In this document: piece after piece, positions 17,190-24,242 of the stretch | Numbering within the stretch: position 1 is the first letter of the stretch | Layout: each line of letters starts with the position of its first letter | DNA from: Sphingorhabdus sp. YGSMI21 | GTDB lineage: Bacteria > Pseudomonadota > Alphaproteobacteria > Sphingomonadales > Sphingomonadaceae | Assembly (NCBI RefSeq): GCF_002776575.1 | Contig: NZ_CP022548.1 | Location: 3,239,001 to 3,303,000, forward strand | Direction: 5' to 3' | DNA length: 64,000 nucleotides | Notes under the pieces: generated by a model | What the model saw: the letters and a program-made list of their open reading frames with translations, nothing else | What the model was told of the DNA's origin: nothing | The model's database searches: none | Position numbers and translations under genes: made by a program

Positions 17190-17824
17190 CCGAAGCCACC
17201 GCCATCGAAGAAATCCCGAAAGACCATAGAGGTCTGAGCTTCGCGCTCGATTTCGGCCCCCTGTTGATATTCTTTCTGGTCTACAAGTTCGGCGCGCCAG
17301 AGGGCAATCCGATTACCTCTGCCATTTACGGCACGATTGCCTTCATGATCGCGATCGTCATCGCGATGGGTATTTCCAAATGGAAGCTGGGCAAAGTTTC
17401 GCCGATGATGTGGATGTCCGCGATCCTCATTCTGGGTTTCGGCGCCCTCACCATCTATTTCAACGATCCGCGGTTCATCCAGCACAAGCCAACCATCATC
17501 TATGCCGGCTTTGCCCTGATATTGTTCGGCGGCCTGTTGCGCGGCAAGGCCATGCTGAAAAGCCTTTTGCAGGCGGCATTTGAGGGTCTGACCGACGAGG
17601 GCTGGCTGAAATTGTCGCGCAACTGGGCGCTCTTTTTCACGGCCATGGCGGTTGTCAACGAACTGATGGTGGCTACGTTGACCTTTGACTGGTGGCTGAC
17701 GATCAAGGTCTGGGGCGTGACCACGGCATCGTTCATCTTTGCCATGGCGAATATTCCGATGCTGATGAAGCACGGCTTTTCGGTAGAAGAAAAGCCGCGC
17801 CCTGAAGGCCAGGACGCGGCTTGA
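17186..17824 (+). CDS. yciB: inner membrane-spanning protein YciB / septation protein A family
   Basis: Integral membrane protein of 212 residues with five to six helices, matching the IspA/YciB family: LDFGPLLIFFLVYKFG near the start, the conserved TIYFNDPRFIQHKPTI loop, and KVWGVTTASFIFAMANIPML near the end. Family members affect cell envelope integrity and septation; the biochemical activity is not established. It is the last gene of the dapF unit (ATGA overlap with ftsY) and follows ftsY in many alphaproteobacteria. Confidence 0.93.
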   Translation: MTEATAIEEIPKDHRGLSFALDFGPLLIFFLVYKFGAPEGNPITSAIYGTIAFMIAIVIAMGISKWKLGKVSPMMWMSAILILGFGALTIYFNDPRFIQHKPTIIYAGFALILFGGLLRGKAMLKSLLQAAFEGLTDEGWLKLSRNWALFFTAMAVVNELMVATLTFDWWLTIKVWGVTTASFIFAMANIPMLMKHGFSVEEKPRPEGQDAA

Positions 17825-17844
17825 ATTTATAGCGGAGGCTGATT

Positions 17845-18450
17845 TTAGCCCTGGTCGGCGCGGCTGACGCCGTCTCCATCGAGGTTCAGGGCGACAAAGT
17901 CCCAGTCGATCGCATTGTCGAGCAGCGCGGACACATAGTCCGGACGCGCATTCTGGTAGTCCAGATAATAGGCATGTTCCCAGACATCGAGCGTCAGCAC
18001 AGGTTTCACATCATGCGCCACGGGCGTATCGGCATCGTGATAGGAAGTGATCTTCAACTCGTCACCATCCAGCACCAGCCAGGCCCAGCCGCTGGCGAAA
18101 TGACCGGTCGCTTCGTCCTTGAACTTGCTCTTGAATTCGTCGATCGAACCGAAGCTGCTTTCCAGCCGGTCTTTCAGTTCGCCGGTAATTTCCTTTTTTT
18201 CCGGTGACAGGCAGAGCCAGTAGAAGCTGTGGTTCCAGACCTGTGCGGAATTGTTGAACAGGCCACCGTCTGCCGCCTTGATGACTTCCGAAAGCTTCTT
18301 GCCCTCGAGATCGGTGCCCTCAATCGCGTCATTGGTCTTGCTGACATAGGCATTGTGATGCTTGCCGTGATGATAGTTAAAGGTGTCCTCGGAAATCAGG
18401 TCGCCGAAGGCGGTTTTTTCATAAGGGAGCGGGGGAAGTTCGAAAGCCAT
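17845..18450 (-). CDS. sodB: superoxide dismutase (Fe/Mn)
   Basis: Dismutates superoxide in the cytoplasm. The 201-residue product has all metal ligands: His in TFNYHHGKHHNAYV, His in VWNHSFYW, and Asp/His in LTLDVWEHAYYLDYQN. The residues GLFNNSAQVWNHSFYW and the AWLVLDG region resemble iron-type SodB, though metal use cannot be settled by sequence alone. No signal peptide. Convergent with yciB, 20 bp apart. Confidence 0.96.
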   Translation of the reverse strand: MAFELPPLPYEKTAFGDLISEDTFNYHHGKHHNAYVSKTNDAIEGTDLEGKKLSEVIKAADGGLFNNSAQVWNHSFYWLCLSPEKKEITGELKDRLESSFGSIDEFKSKFKDEATGHFASGWAWLVLDGDELKITSYHDADTPVAHDVKPVLTLDVWEHAYYLDYQNARPDYVSALLDNAIDWDFVALNLDGDGVSRADQG

Positions 18451-18632
18451 AGTGTCTTTTCTCCATAATTTTTGAGACGTGGTGCTTCAACGCATGAATA
18501 GCGGAAAAGATGCAAGGATAAATATCTCTCTGCTCACTCTGGCGCGTCCAAAAATCCATTTTTTCGTGACATCGGCCGGGTGCTTGCATAAAGTTAAAGC
18601 CTAATTGTAAAAAGCTCACTGGGGGGAATATA

Positions 18633-19196
18633 ATGGCGAAGTTTTTTGGAAATCTGAATGCGGTGATGATTGTCGGACTGATCGCGGCAATCGCACTGAT
18701 GTTTGGCCTTGATGGCGATATGGTCAACGGCAACACAATCGGCCGCTGGCTGCACCTGTTCTTCGGGGTGCTCTGGATTGGTTTGCTTTACTATCTGAAC
18801 TTTGTTCAGGTGCCGCTGATGCCAACTATTCCGGACGAGCTCAAGCCCGCAGTCGGCAAGCATATCGCACCGAAAGTCCTTTTCTATTTCCGCTGGGCCG
18901 CCTTGCTCACCGTGGTCACCGGCCTGTATGTGGCATGGGTCAGCGGCTGGGTTCACCAGGCGATGACGCTACAGTCAGGATATACGTTGATCGGTGTTGG
19001 CATGTGGATCGCCATCGTCATGGCAGCCAATGTCTGGTTCATCATCTGGCCGAACCAGAAGAAGGTCCTCGGCATTGTCGAAGCCACAGCTGACCAGAAA
19101 GCCTCTGCGGGCAAGATCGCTATGATGGCGTCGCGCACCAATGTGCTGCTTTCGCTGCCGATGTTCTACACGATGGTAAACGCCAATATGGGGTAA
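18633..19196 (+). CDS. urate hydroxylase PuuD-like membrane protein
   Basis: Membrane protein of 187 residues with about five helices, matching the N-terminal membrane domain of the PuuD/urate-oxidase family (GRWLHLFFGVLWIGLLYYLNFVQVP, KVLFYFRWAALLTVVTGLYV, MWIAIVMAANVWFIIWPNQKKVLG). In full-length PuuD a cytochrome c domain follows; it is absent here, so urate oxidation is not assured. Conserved histidines suggest haem binding. A GGGGGGAATATA ribosome-binding site precedes the ATG. The last six codons (VNANMG) and stop are the first copies of a 17 bp tandem repeat, so the C-terminus is defined by that array. Confidence 0.85.
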   Translation: MAKFFGNLNAVMIVGLIAAIALMFGLDGDMVNGNTIGRWLHLFFGVLWIGLLYYLNFVQVPLMPTIPDELKPAVGKHIAPKVLFYFRWAALLTVVTGLYVAWVSGWVHQAMTLQSGYTLIGVGMWIAIVMAANVWFIIWPNQKKVLGIVEATADQKASAGKIAMMASRTNVLLSLPMFYTMVNANMG

Positions 19197-19277
19197 ACGC
19201 CAATATGGGGTAAACGCCAATATGGGGTAAACGCCAATATGGGGTAAACGCCAATATGGGGTAAACGCCAATATGGG
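19176..19277. repeat. 17 bp tandem repeat, six identical copies, spanning a stop codon
   Basis: Six perfect head-to-tail copies of gtaaacgccaatatggg. Copy 1 encodes the last residues of the PuuD-like protein and copy 2 supplies the TAA stop. The unit is not a multiple of three, and every copy carries TAA in the frame that matters, so copy number change would not alter the protein. Perfect identity indicates recent expansion. Confidence 0.97.
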
Positions 19278-19308
19278 ATAATATTGGAAGATCTGGAAGC
19301 ATGTTGAA

Positions 19309-19331
19309 GGGGGCTTGGCGGCCCCCTTTTT
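19309..19331 (+). terminator. intrinsic terminator after PuuD-like gene
   Basis: Stem GGGGGC/GCCCCC with a 6-nt loop followed by a run of five T. It sits just beyond the tandem repeats and at the end of the convergent pspF gene. Confidence 0.8.
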
Positions 19332-20377
19332 CATGTGCCCAGCAGATCATGCCGTTTCAGCGAATGGCGCAACTGGTCATAGGTCAGGTTGAGTGCCTTG
19401 GCAGTGTGCCGCTGATTATAGCGCGACTTGGCCAGCGCGGCCTCCAATATCCGCTTTTCAAAGGCTTCCACCGCCGCTTTCATGTCATCGATGCCGTCGA
19501 ACGCAATGTCATTGGCAGCAGTCTCGACGCGCGCCGGTGCGGTCTCGCCAACCGGCTGCTTGGCCGGTTCGCTTTTCTGCTCAGCCTGCATCTCGCGCGG
19601 CTTCCAGGGAGATTCGAACGGATCGAACACAATATGGTCGACCGCTCTGCTGTGATCATTCCATTGATAGACCGCGCGCTCGATCACATTGCGCAATTCC
19701 CGGACATTGCCCGGCCAGTTGTGGCGGTTCAGGGCCTCGGATGCGAGCCGGCCGAAGCCGGGCCAGGACGGCCATTCCAGTTCCGCCGCCATCCGGCGAC
19801 CGAAATAGTCGGCCAGCACCGGGATGTCGCCTTCGCGCACGCGCAGCGGCGGCAGCGTCACCACCTCGAACGACAGCCGGTCGAGCAAGTCGGCCCGGAA
19901 TTTATTCTCTTCCGCCATTTTCGGCAGGTCGGCATTGGTTGCCGCGACGATGCGGACATCGACCCGTTGCGGCCGGGACGATCCGATCCGCGTGATTTCC
20001 CCATATTCGACAGCCCGCAGCAACCGCTCCTGCGCGCCGGTGGACAATGTCCCCAGTTCGTCGAGGAACAATGTGCCGCCGTCGGCCTCTTCAAACCGCC
20101 CTACCCGCGCCTTGGTCGCGCCGGTGAAGGCACCGGCCTCATGGCCGAACAGTTCCGCTTCGATCAGGGTCTCCGGCATGGCGGCACAATTGAGCGTGAT
20201 AAACGGCCCGTCCCAACGCATGCTGAGCCGGTGAAGACGTTCTGCAATAAGTTCCTTGCCAGTGCCGCGCTCACCGACCACAAGCACGGGACGGTTAAGC
20301 GGCGCGGCCCGACTGGCTTTTTCCACCGCATCGAGAAAGGCGCCCGATTCGCCGACAAATTGACCTTCGCGTTCCAT
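19331..20377 (-). CDS. pspF: sigma-54 enhancer-binding activator PspF
   Basis: AAA+ activator of the phage-shock operon, 348 residues. There is no N-terminal receiver domain, as in PspF, which is instead held inactive by PspA. Walker A is GERGTGKE at 35-42, the sigma-54 contact loop GAFTGA is at 82-87, Walker B is GTLFLDEL, and a Fis-type helix-turn-helix lies at the C-terminus (QRHTAKALNLTYDQLRHSLKRH). The region between ATPase and HTH is longer than in E. coli. The start chosen is the ATG before EREGQFVGES; 12 upstream codons are less likely. Divergent from the psp operon that it should activate. Confidence 0.95.
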   Translation of the reverse strand: MEREGQFVGESGAFLDAVEKASRAAPLNRPVLVVGERGTGKELIAERLHRLSMRWDGPFITLNCAAMPETLIEAELFGHEAGAFTGATKARVGRFEEADGGTLFLDELGTLSTGAQERLLRAVEYGEITRIGSSRPQRVDVRIVAATNADLPKMAEENKFRADLLDRLSFEVVTLPPLRVREGDIPVLADYFGRRMAAELEWPSWPGFGRLASEALNRHNWPGNVRELRNVIERAVYQWNDHSRAVDHIVFDPFESPWKPREMQAEQKSEPAKQPVGETAPARVETAANDIAFDGIDDMKAAVEAFEKRILEAALAKSRYNQRHTAKALNLTYDQLRHSLKRHDLLGT

Positions 20378-20387
20378 GGCCAAGATA

Positions 20388-20405
20388 TAGTGTAAAATCC
20401 CACTA
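20388..20405. promoter_or_regulatory. candidate PspF upstream activating sequence
   Basis: Inverted repeat TAGTG-N8-CACTA in the pspF/psp intergenic region, about 75-90 bp upstream of the sigma-54 promoter, a normal distance for an enhancer site. Its position just before the pspF start would also allow autoregulation. Assignment is inference from symmetry and place. Confidence 0.5.
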
Positions 20406-20477
20406 AATAGCAATTAATACTATGCACGCGACCCGCAGAAAATTGATATTTCTTTTATTTTCAGTATCTTAAACAAG

Positions 20478-20494
20478 TTGGCACGGCTTCTGCA
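20478..20494 (+). promoter_or_regulatory. sigma-54 (-24/-12) promoter of the psp operon
   Basis: TTGGCACGGCTTCTGCA matches the sigma-54 consensus with GG and GC separated by exactly 10 nt. Expected transcription start is about 20505, 30 bp before the first small gene. Confidence 0.88.
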
Positions 20495-20534
20495 ATGTTG
20501 GTTTCATATAGGAACACAACCACTGGAGAACACC

Positions 20535-20711
20535 ATGCCAGCCCTGAACAAAATGAGCCGCACCGATATTTCCGCGATCGTTTCGATCCTGCTTTTCAGC
20601 GCGATGATATTGATCAGCGCCGTCGGACCTGCACAGGCCGAAGGCAATATGGTGAAAAACCAGTCCGAGTCCCCCGCTGTCAGCTTCGTTAACATAGGTT
20701 ATCGGGCGTGA
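20535..20711 (+). CDS. exported microprotein at the head of the psp operon
   Basis: Unrecognised 58-residue product. A well-spaced GGAGA ribosome-binding site precedes the ATG, and the gene is the first one after the sigma-54 promoter. Residues about 11-35 form a hydrophobic signal-like segment (ISAIVSILLFSAMILISAV) ending in GPAQAEG, a good signal-peptidase I site, leaving a mature tail of roughly 23 residues. It could equally remain as a membrane-anchored peptide. A stem-loop follows before pspA. No homologous function is known to me; co-expression with Psp suggests an envelope-stress role. Confidence 0.65.
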   Translation: MPALNKMSRTDISAIVSILLFSAMILISAVGPAQAEGNMVKNQSESPAVSFVNIGYRA

Positions 20712-20720
20712 CAGACAAAA

Positions 20721-20767
20721 TGGCCGGGTCCCCTTCTTTCCCCCTTGTCGAAGTCAGGTCCCGGCCA
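20721..20767 (+). other. stem-loop between microprotein gene and pspA
   Basis: Perfect 8 bp stem TGGCCGGG/CCCGGCCA around a 31-nt pyrimidine-rich loop, followed by CCTTTT. It could act as a partial terminator or as an mRNA stabiliser that sets the ratio of microprotein to PspA. Confidence 0.5.
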
Positions 20768-20860
20768 CCTTTTGAAATTCATCAGGTTGATGTAGAGCAG
20801 GACACGAGCGAAGGTTCGAACAAGTTCAAACCCAACCACAGATCCAACCGGAGTATGTAC

Positions 20861-21535
20861 ATGGCAGGTATTTTTTCAAGAACGCGCGACATTATCGCCG
20901 CCAACGTCACCGACATGCTGGACAAGGCCGAAGACCCCTCGAAAATGATCCGCATGATCATTCTGGAGATGGAAGAGACTTTGGTTGAAGTTCGCGCTTC
21001 CGCAGCCCGCACGATTGCCGACCAGAAGGAAATGCGCCGTCACATCGACAAGCTCGACCATCTGACCGAAGACTGGAGCGAAAAGGCCCAGCTCGCGCTC
21101 TCCAAGGATCGCGAAGATCTTGCCAAGGCCGCCCTGGTCGAAAAGCGCAAGGCTGCAGATATGGCTGACCAGCTGAAAGCCGAAATCAAGGTTCTTGATG
21201 ACGCGCTTCGCTCCTCTGAAGGCGACATCGCGAAACTGCAGAAGAAGCTGCAGGAAGCCCGCTCGCGCCAGAGCAGCCTGGTCAACCGGCTGGAAAGCGC
21301 AGAGAATCGCGTGAAGCTGCGCGAAATGTATAATGGTGAAAAGGTCCACGATGCCTTCTCCCGTTTCGAATATCTCGAACGCCAGGTCGATTTCGCCGAA
21401 GGCCGCGCCGATGCGCTTGGCATGGGCGGAGAGCCGCAGAGCCTGGAAAACCAGATCGCTGCGCTCGAATCCAGCGACAAGGTTGATGAAGAACTGGAAG
21501 CCATGAAGGCGGCCATGAAAAAAGGTGACGCATAA
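20861..21535 (+). CDS. pspA: phage shock protein A
   Basis: Peripheral membrane protein of the PspA/IM30/ESCRT-III family, 224 residues, the same size as E. coli PspA. It inhibits PspF in unstressed cells and forms membrane-protecting scaffolds under stress. The N-terminal amphipathic helix (AGIFSRTRDIIAANVTDMLDKAEDP) and the conserved EMEETLVEVRASAARTIADQKEM follow the family, and the rest is a long coiled coil. A longer in-frame opening exists, but a GGAG site seven bases before this ATG fixes the start. Stop and pspB start overlap as TAATG. Confidence 0.97.
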   Translation: MAGIFSRTRDIIAANVTDMLDKAEDPSKMIRMIILEMEETLVEVRASAARTIADQKEMRRHIDKLDHLTEDWSEKAQLALSKDREDLAKAALVEKRKAADMADQLKAEIKVLDDALRSSEGDIAKLQKKLQEARSRQSSLVNRLESAENRVKLREMYNGEKVHDAFSRFEYLERQVDFAEGRADALGMGGEPQSLENQIAALESSDKVDEELEAMKAAMKKGDA

Positions 21536-21843
21536 TGCAGGAAGAACTCATCATCATTCCCATCGTGATGGGAACATTGTTCATCGGTCTGCCCTGGTTG
21601 ATTTTCCACTATGTGACCAAATGGAAAACCGCCGCGACGATCACCAATGAAGACGAACATTTGTTGGAAGAATTGCACCACATGGCCCGCCGTCTGGACG
21701 ACCGGATGGAAACCATTGAACGGATCATGGCCGCGGACAACCCCGATTGGCGTCAATCCGCTCTGCCGGCATCGAAAGCCGAACAAGCCCCAACGCTCGA
21801 AAATTTTGACGAGCTTCTGAAGAAAGAAAGGCACCCCTCATGA
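21535..21843 (+). CDS. pspB: phage shock protein B
   Basis: Inner-membrane PspB of 102 residues: one helix at about 5-25, then a cytoplasmic leucine-rich coiled coil. The segment ARRLDDRMETIERIMAADNPDWR matches the E. coli PspB region ending ESILDAEHPNWR. A C-terminal extension of about 25 residues follows. PspB and PspC sense membrane damage and release PspF from PspA. The gene overlaps pspA by 1 nt and pspC by 4 nt. Confidence 0.92.
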   Translation: MQEELIIIPIVMGTLFIGLPWLIFHYVTKWKTAATITNEDEHLLEELHHMARRLDDRMETIERIMAADNPDWRQSALPASKAEQAPTLENFDELLKKERHPS

Positions 21844-22223
21844 GCTCCTCACGCACGAAATTCTATCTCGACAAGCAGCGCGCAAAATGGAGCGGTGTCT
21901 GCGCCGGGATCGCCGACTATACCGGGATCAATGTCGCCTGGGTCCGGCTTGCAGCGATCATTGCTACAGTGACCTTCGCTTTCCCCTGGACGCTGGTTGC
22001 TTACTGGGTCGCGGCAAAGATTTCCGAACCGAAACCGGTCGGCATGTATCTGAGCGATCCGGAAGACACGAAATTCTGGCAGGGCGTGCGCCAGTCGCCC
22101 CGCCGCACGACCCGCGATATCAAGTCGCGTTTCCGCGAGATCGACCGCAAGCTGGCCGACATGGAACTTTACTACACCAGCAAGAACACGACTCTGTCGA
22201 ACGAAATTGAAAATCTGCGCTAG
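21840..22223 (+). CDS. pspC: phage shock protein C
   Basis: PspC-domain membrane protein, 127 residues. FYLDKQRAKWSGVCAGIADYTGINVAWVRLAAI is the PspC signature, followed by a second hydrophobic stretch (FPWTLVAYWVAAKI) and a cytoplasmic C-terminal helix (IKSRFREIDRKLADMELYYTSKN) typical of Psp regulators that contact PspA/PspB. ATGA overlap with pspB. Followed by five small membrane-coiled-coil genes in the same direction. Confidence 0.95.
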   Translation: MSSSRTKFYLDKQRAKWSGVCAGIADYTGINVAWVRLAAIIATVTFAFPWTLVAYWVAAKISEPKPVGMYLSDPEDTKFWQGVRQSPRRTTRDIKSRFREIDRKLADMELYYTSKNTTLSNEIENLR

Positions 22224-22246
22224 ACGCCGGAACAGGGAGAATTAAT

Positions 22247-22546
22247 ATGGATTGGGGGAGCCCCGAATTTGTAATCGCCATCATCGCCGTCAGCTACGGA
22301 GGATGGATCATCAACAACTGGATCAGAGCCAAACATGGCTATGAACTGGAAGATGAATGGGGCGGAAAGAGCAGCAAGGCTGATCCTAACGAACAGCGCA
22401 AAATCGAGCTTCTCTCGAACGAGAATGCAGAGCTGGTCGGCAAGATCGACCGCTTGCAGGAAAGGCTCCAGGTCCTCGAAAGGATCGCTACCGATCCGGC
22501 GAAACGCACGGCAGACGAAATTGAAGCACTGAGGGAGAAGAACTGA
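22247..22546 (+). CDS. PspB-like membrane/coiled-coil protein 1
   Basis: First of five tandem small paralogues downstream of pspC. The 99 residues have an N-terminal membrane helix (about 6-25), a short basic/acidic linker (RAKHGYELEDEWG) and a coiled coil with NENAEL and RLQVLERIATD then DEIEALR. The pattern R-hydrophobic-LERI-xTD resembles the C-terminal part of PspB. It has its own GGGAG ribosome-binding site 23 bp after pspC, and its last base overlaps the next start. No catalytic residues. Role inferred as PspB-like sensing or scaffolding. Confidence 0.8.
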   Translation: MDWGSPEFVIAIIAVSYGGWIINNWIRAKHGYELEDEWGGKSSKADPNEQRKIELLSNENAELVGKIDRLQERLQVLERIATDPAKRTADEIEALREKN

Positions 22547-22875
22547 TGGATCCGGAAAAGATCGCCATGATCACACAGCTCGCACCAATTATCGCGACGG
22601 TCGCTGCCATCGCGGTCGGCGGCTGGGTCCTGACCACCTGGATGCGGATCAAGAACGGCTATCCCCTCGAAAACCAGTGGGGCAAGTCCGTCTATCCCAA
22701 GACCGACAAGGAAGCGGTCGAACGGGTCAAATTGCTGACCAACGAAAATGCCGAACTGCGCGCCGAAATCGGCTCGATGAAAGACCGGCTCGCCAATGTC
22801 GAACGGATTGTCACCGATGACAGCCATCGGCTGACACAGGAAATTGAACAGCTGCGCGACAAGCGCGCGAACTGA
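22546..22875 (+). CDS. PspB-like membrane/coiled-coil protein 2
   Basis: Second paralogue, 109 residues. Membrane helix at about 13-32, then RIKNGYPLENQWG, closely matching RAKHGYELEDEWG of the preceding protein, and a coiled coil VKLLTNENAELRAEIGSMKDRLANVERIVTDDSHRLTQEIEQLRDKRAN. The shared NENAEL and EIExLR blocks show recent common ancestry with protein 1. The start overlaps the previous stop by one base, so translation is coupled. Confidence 0.8.
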   Translation: MDPEKIAMITQLAPIIATVAAIAVGGWVLTTWMRIKNGYPLENQWGKSVYPKTDKEAVERVKLLTNENAELRAEIGSMKDRLANVERIVTDDSHRLTQEIEQLRDKRAN

Positions 22876-22888
22876 AGGGATTGAATCG

Positions 22889-23143
22889 ATGGAAGGGATT
22901 ATCGCGTTACTGATACCATTTGGAGCCTTCGCCGTAGCAGGCTTTGCCATCTGGACCGGTCACCAGCGCAAGCTGATCAAGATGCGGGGCGAGTTTCCCG
23001 GAAGCCAGGACGCCGATGCGGAGCGGATGCGGGAGGAATTGAAATATCTGAAGGAGCGCGTTGCCGTGCTCGAACAGATTACCACCGACGGCCACAGCAC
23101 CCGGCAGCTGGAAAGCGAGATTGAGCAGCTGCGCAGTCGCTGA
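22889..23143 (+). CDS. PspB-like membrane/coiled-coil protein 3
   Basis: Third paralogue, 84 residues, shorter because the NENAEL heptads are missing. N-terminal helix at about 3-21, then a basic juxtamembrane region (HQRKLIKMRG) and the coiled coil REELKYLKERVAVLEQITTD with ESEIEQLRSR at the C-terminus. The KYLKERVAVLE block is shared with protein 4. The start chosen follows GAAGGGATTG; an upstream in-frame start would overlap the previous gene. Confidence 0.78.
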   Translation: MEGIIALLIPFGAFAVAGFAIWTGHQRKLIKMRGEFPGSQDADAERMREELKYLKERVAVLEQITTDGHSTRQLESEIEQLRSR

Positions 23144-23176
23144 CCGGCACGCGAAAAAATTTGAGGGAGTGTTTTA

Positions 23177-23437
23177 ATGAATCCGTTTGAAATGGTCGTT
23201 GCCATCATCATCGTTGTGACGATCGGCAAAGTGCTGAGCACCCGTTACCGGGCGCAAAATGGAATTATCGAAGACCAGCATGGCAACGAGATTGCCGCGC
23301 AGAATCAAGATGCTGGTCGACTGCAGGAAGATGTCAAATATCTCAAGGAACGCGTCGCGGTGCTGGAGAAGATCGCCACCGACGATCGCGGGGCCCGGGA
23401 ACTGGAAAACGAGATCGAAAAATTGCGCGACCGGTAA
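23177..23437 (+). CDS. PspB-like membrane/coiled-coil protein 4
   Basis: Fourth paralogue, 86 residues, preceded by a GAGGGAG ribosome-binding site. A hydrophobic helix at about 5-20, then RYRAQNGIIEDQHGNE, related to the linker of proteins 1 and 2, and the coiled coil DVKYLKERVAVLEKIATDDRGARELENEIEKLRDR. It combines the linker type of 1/2 with the coiled coil of 3, which supports serial duplication within the operon. Confidence 0.78.
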   Translation: MNPFEMVVAIIIVVTIGKVLSTRYRAQNGIIEDQHGNEIAAQNQDAGRLQEDVKYLKERVAVLEKIATDDRGARELENEIEKLRDR

Positions 23438-23464
23438 GCCGGTCCGGGAAGTGGAAGGACAAGC

Positions 23465-23698
23465 ATGATGCAAGAACCTGCTTTTTATATGATCACCGCG
23501 GCTTTTTCGCTGATCGGACTGACGGTCCTGGCGCTGGTCGCCCTGCGTGGCTGGCGCGACTGGATCGCGCTCAAGTCCCGCGAAATCGAGCAGCGTCGCG
23601 AGGATAATCCCCCCACCGCGACATCGCGAATCGAGGTTGCCGACCTCAAGGAACGTATCCGCAAGCTGGAAGCGATTGCCGCCGGGGTGGAGCTTTAG
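23465..23698 (+). CDS. PspB-like membrane/coiled-coil protein 5
   Basis: Last and most diverged paralogue, 77 residues. Helix at about 8-29 (YMITAAFSLIGLTVLALVALRGW), a charged linker, and a short coiled coil VADLKERIRKLEAIAAGVEL that stops after the LExI motif. The GGAAGGACAAGC ribosome-binding site is clear. A palindromic repeat begins 7 bp after the stop and may end the transcript. Confidence 0.75.
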   Translation: MMQEPAFYMITAAFSLIGLTVLALVALRGWRDWIALKSREIEQRREDNPPTATSRIEVADLKERIRKLEAIAAGVEL

Positions 23699-23705
23699 TC
23701 AAACA

Positions 23706-23780
23706 CCGTTCGTCCTGAGCTTGTCGAAGCATCGGCCTGAGCGCGTGCCGCCTGTCCTTCGACAAGCTCAGGACGAACGG
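23706..23780. repeat. REP-like palindromic repeat, family A
   Basis: Perfect 24 bp inverted arms at 23706-23729 and 23757-23780, beginning CCGTTCGTCCTGAGCTTGTC when read inward, with a 27 bp centre. It lies between the psp operon and sufE. Same family as the copies in trmD and between gatC and gatA. Confidence 0.9.
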
Positions 23781-23831
23781 GTGGTTTAAATCGGGTGACC
23801 TTGGCCGCCGACCCTGCTAACCGCCCTGCCC

Positions 23832-24242
23832 ATGAGCAAAATTGACGACCTGATCGAAGAATATGAATTCCTCGAACCCGATGACCGCTATCGCCTGCTG
23901 ATCGATCTCGGCAAGCAGCTCGATCCGATGCCGGACGCGCTGAAAACCGATGCGACGCTGGTGCGCGGCTGTTCCGCTTCGGTCTGGGTCTATCCCACGC
24001 AACTGGATGACGGACGGCTGCATTTTCTGGCCGACAGCAATGCTGCGATCACCAAGGGCATTATCGCGCTGGTGCTGGAAACGGTACAGGATCAGGCGGC
24101 CGAGCAGATCACAGGTACCGATATTGCTGCCGTGCTCGAGCCTTTTGACCTGAAGAACCAGCTGAGTTCGAACCGCACCCAGGGCATTCCCAATATGATC
24201 GCGCTTATTCAGCAGACCGCGTCGCGGTTGCAGGGCAACTAG
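23832..24242 (+). CDS. sufE: SufE family cysteine desulfuration protein
   Basis: Accepts sulfur from the SufS cysteine desulfurase for Fe-S cluster assembly. The 136-residue protein has the family fold and the acceptor Cys47 in VRGCSASVWVYP. No suf operon is adjacent, so it is a stand-alone copy. The ATG chosen follows the repeat by about 50 bp. Confidence 0.93.
   Translation: MSKIDDLIEEYEFLEPDDRYRLLIDLGKQLDPMPDALKTDATLVRGCSASVWVYPTQLDDGRLHFLADSNAAITKGIIALVLETVQDQAAEQITGTDIAAVLEPFDLKNQLSSNRTQGIPNMIALIQQTASRLQGN

Noticed and set aside
19176..19277. CRISPR array
   Set aside because: Repeats are contiguous with no spacers and only 17 bp long; no cas genes are present.
19120..19350. Minus-strand frame with repeated peptide HIGVYPILAFTPYWRLP
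   Set aside because: It is only the reverse translation of the 17 bp tandem array, which is open in all phases because the unit is not a multiple of three. No start signal, and it lies across the end of a real gene and a terminator.
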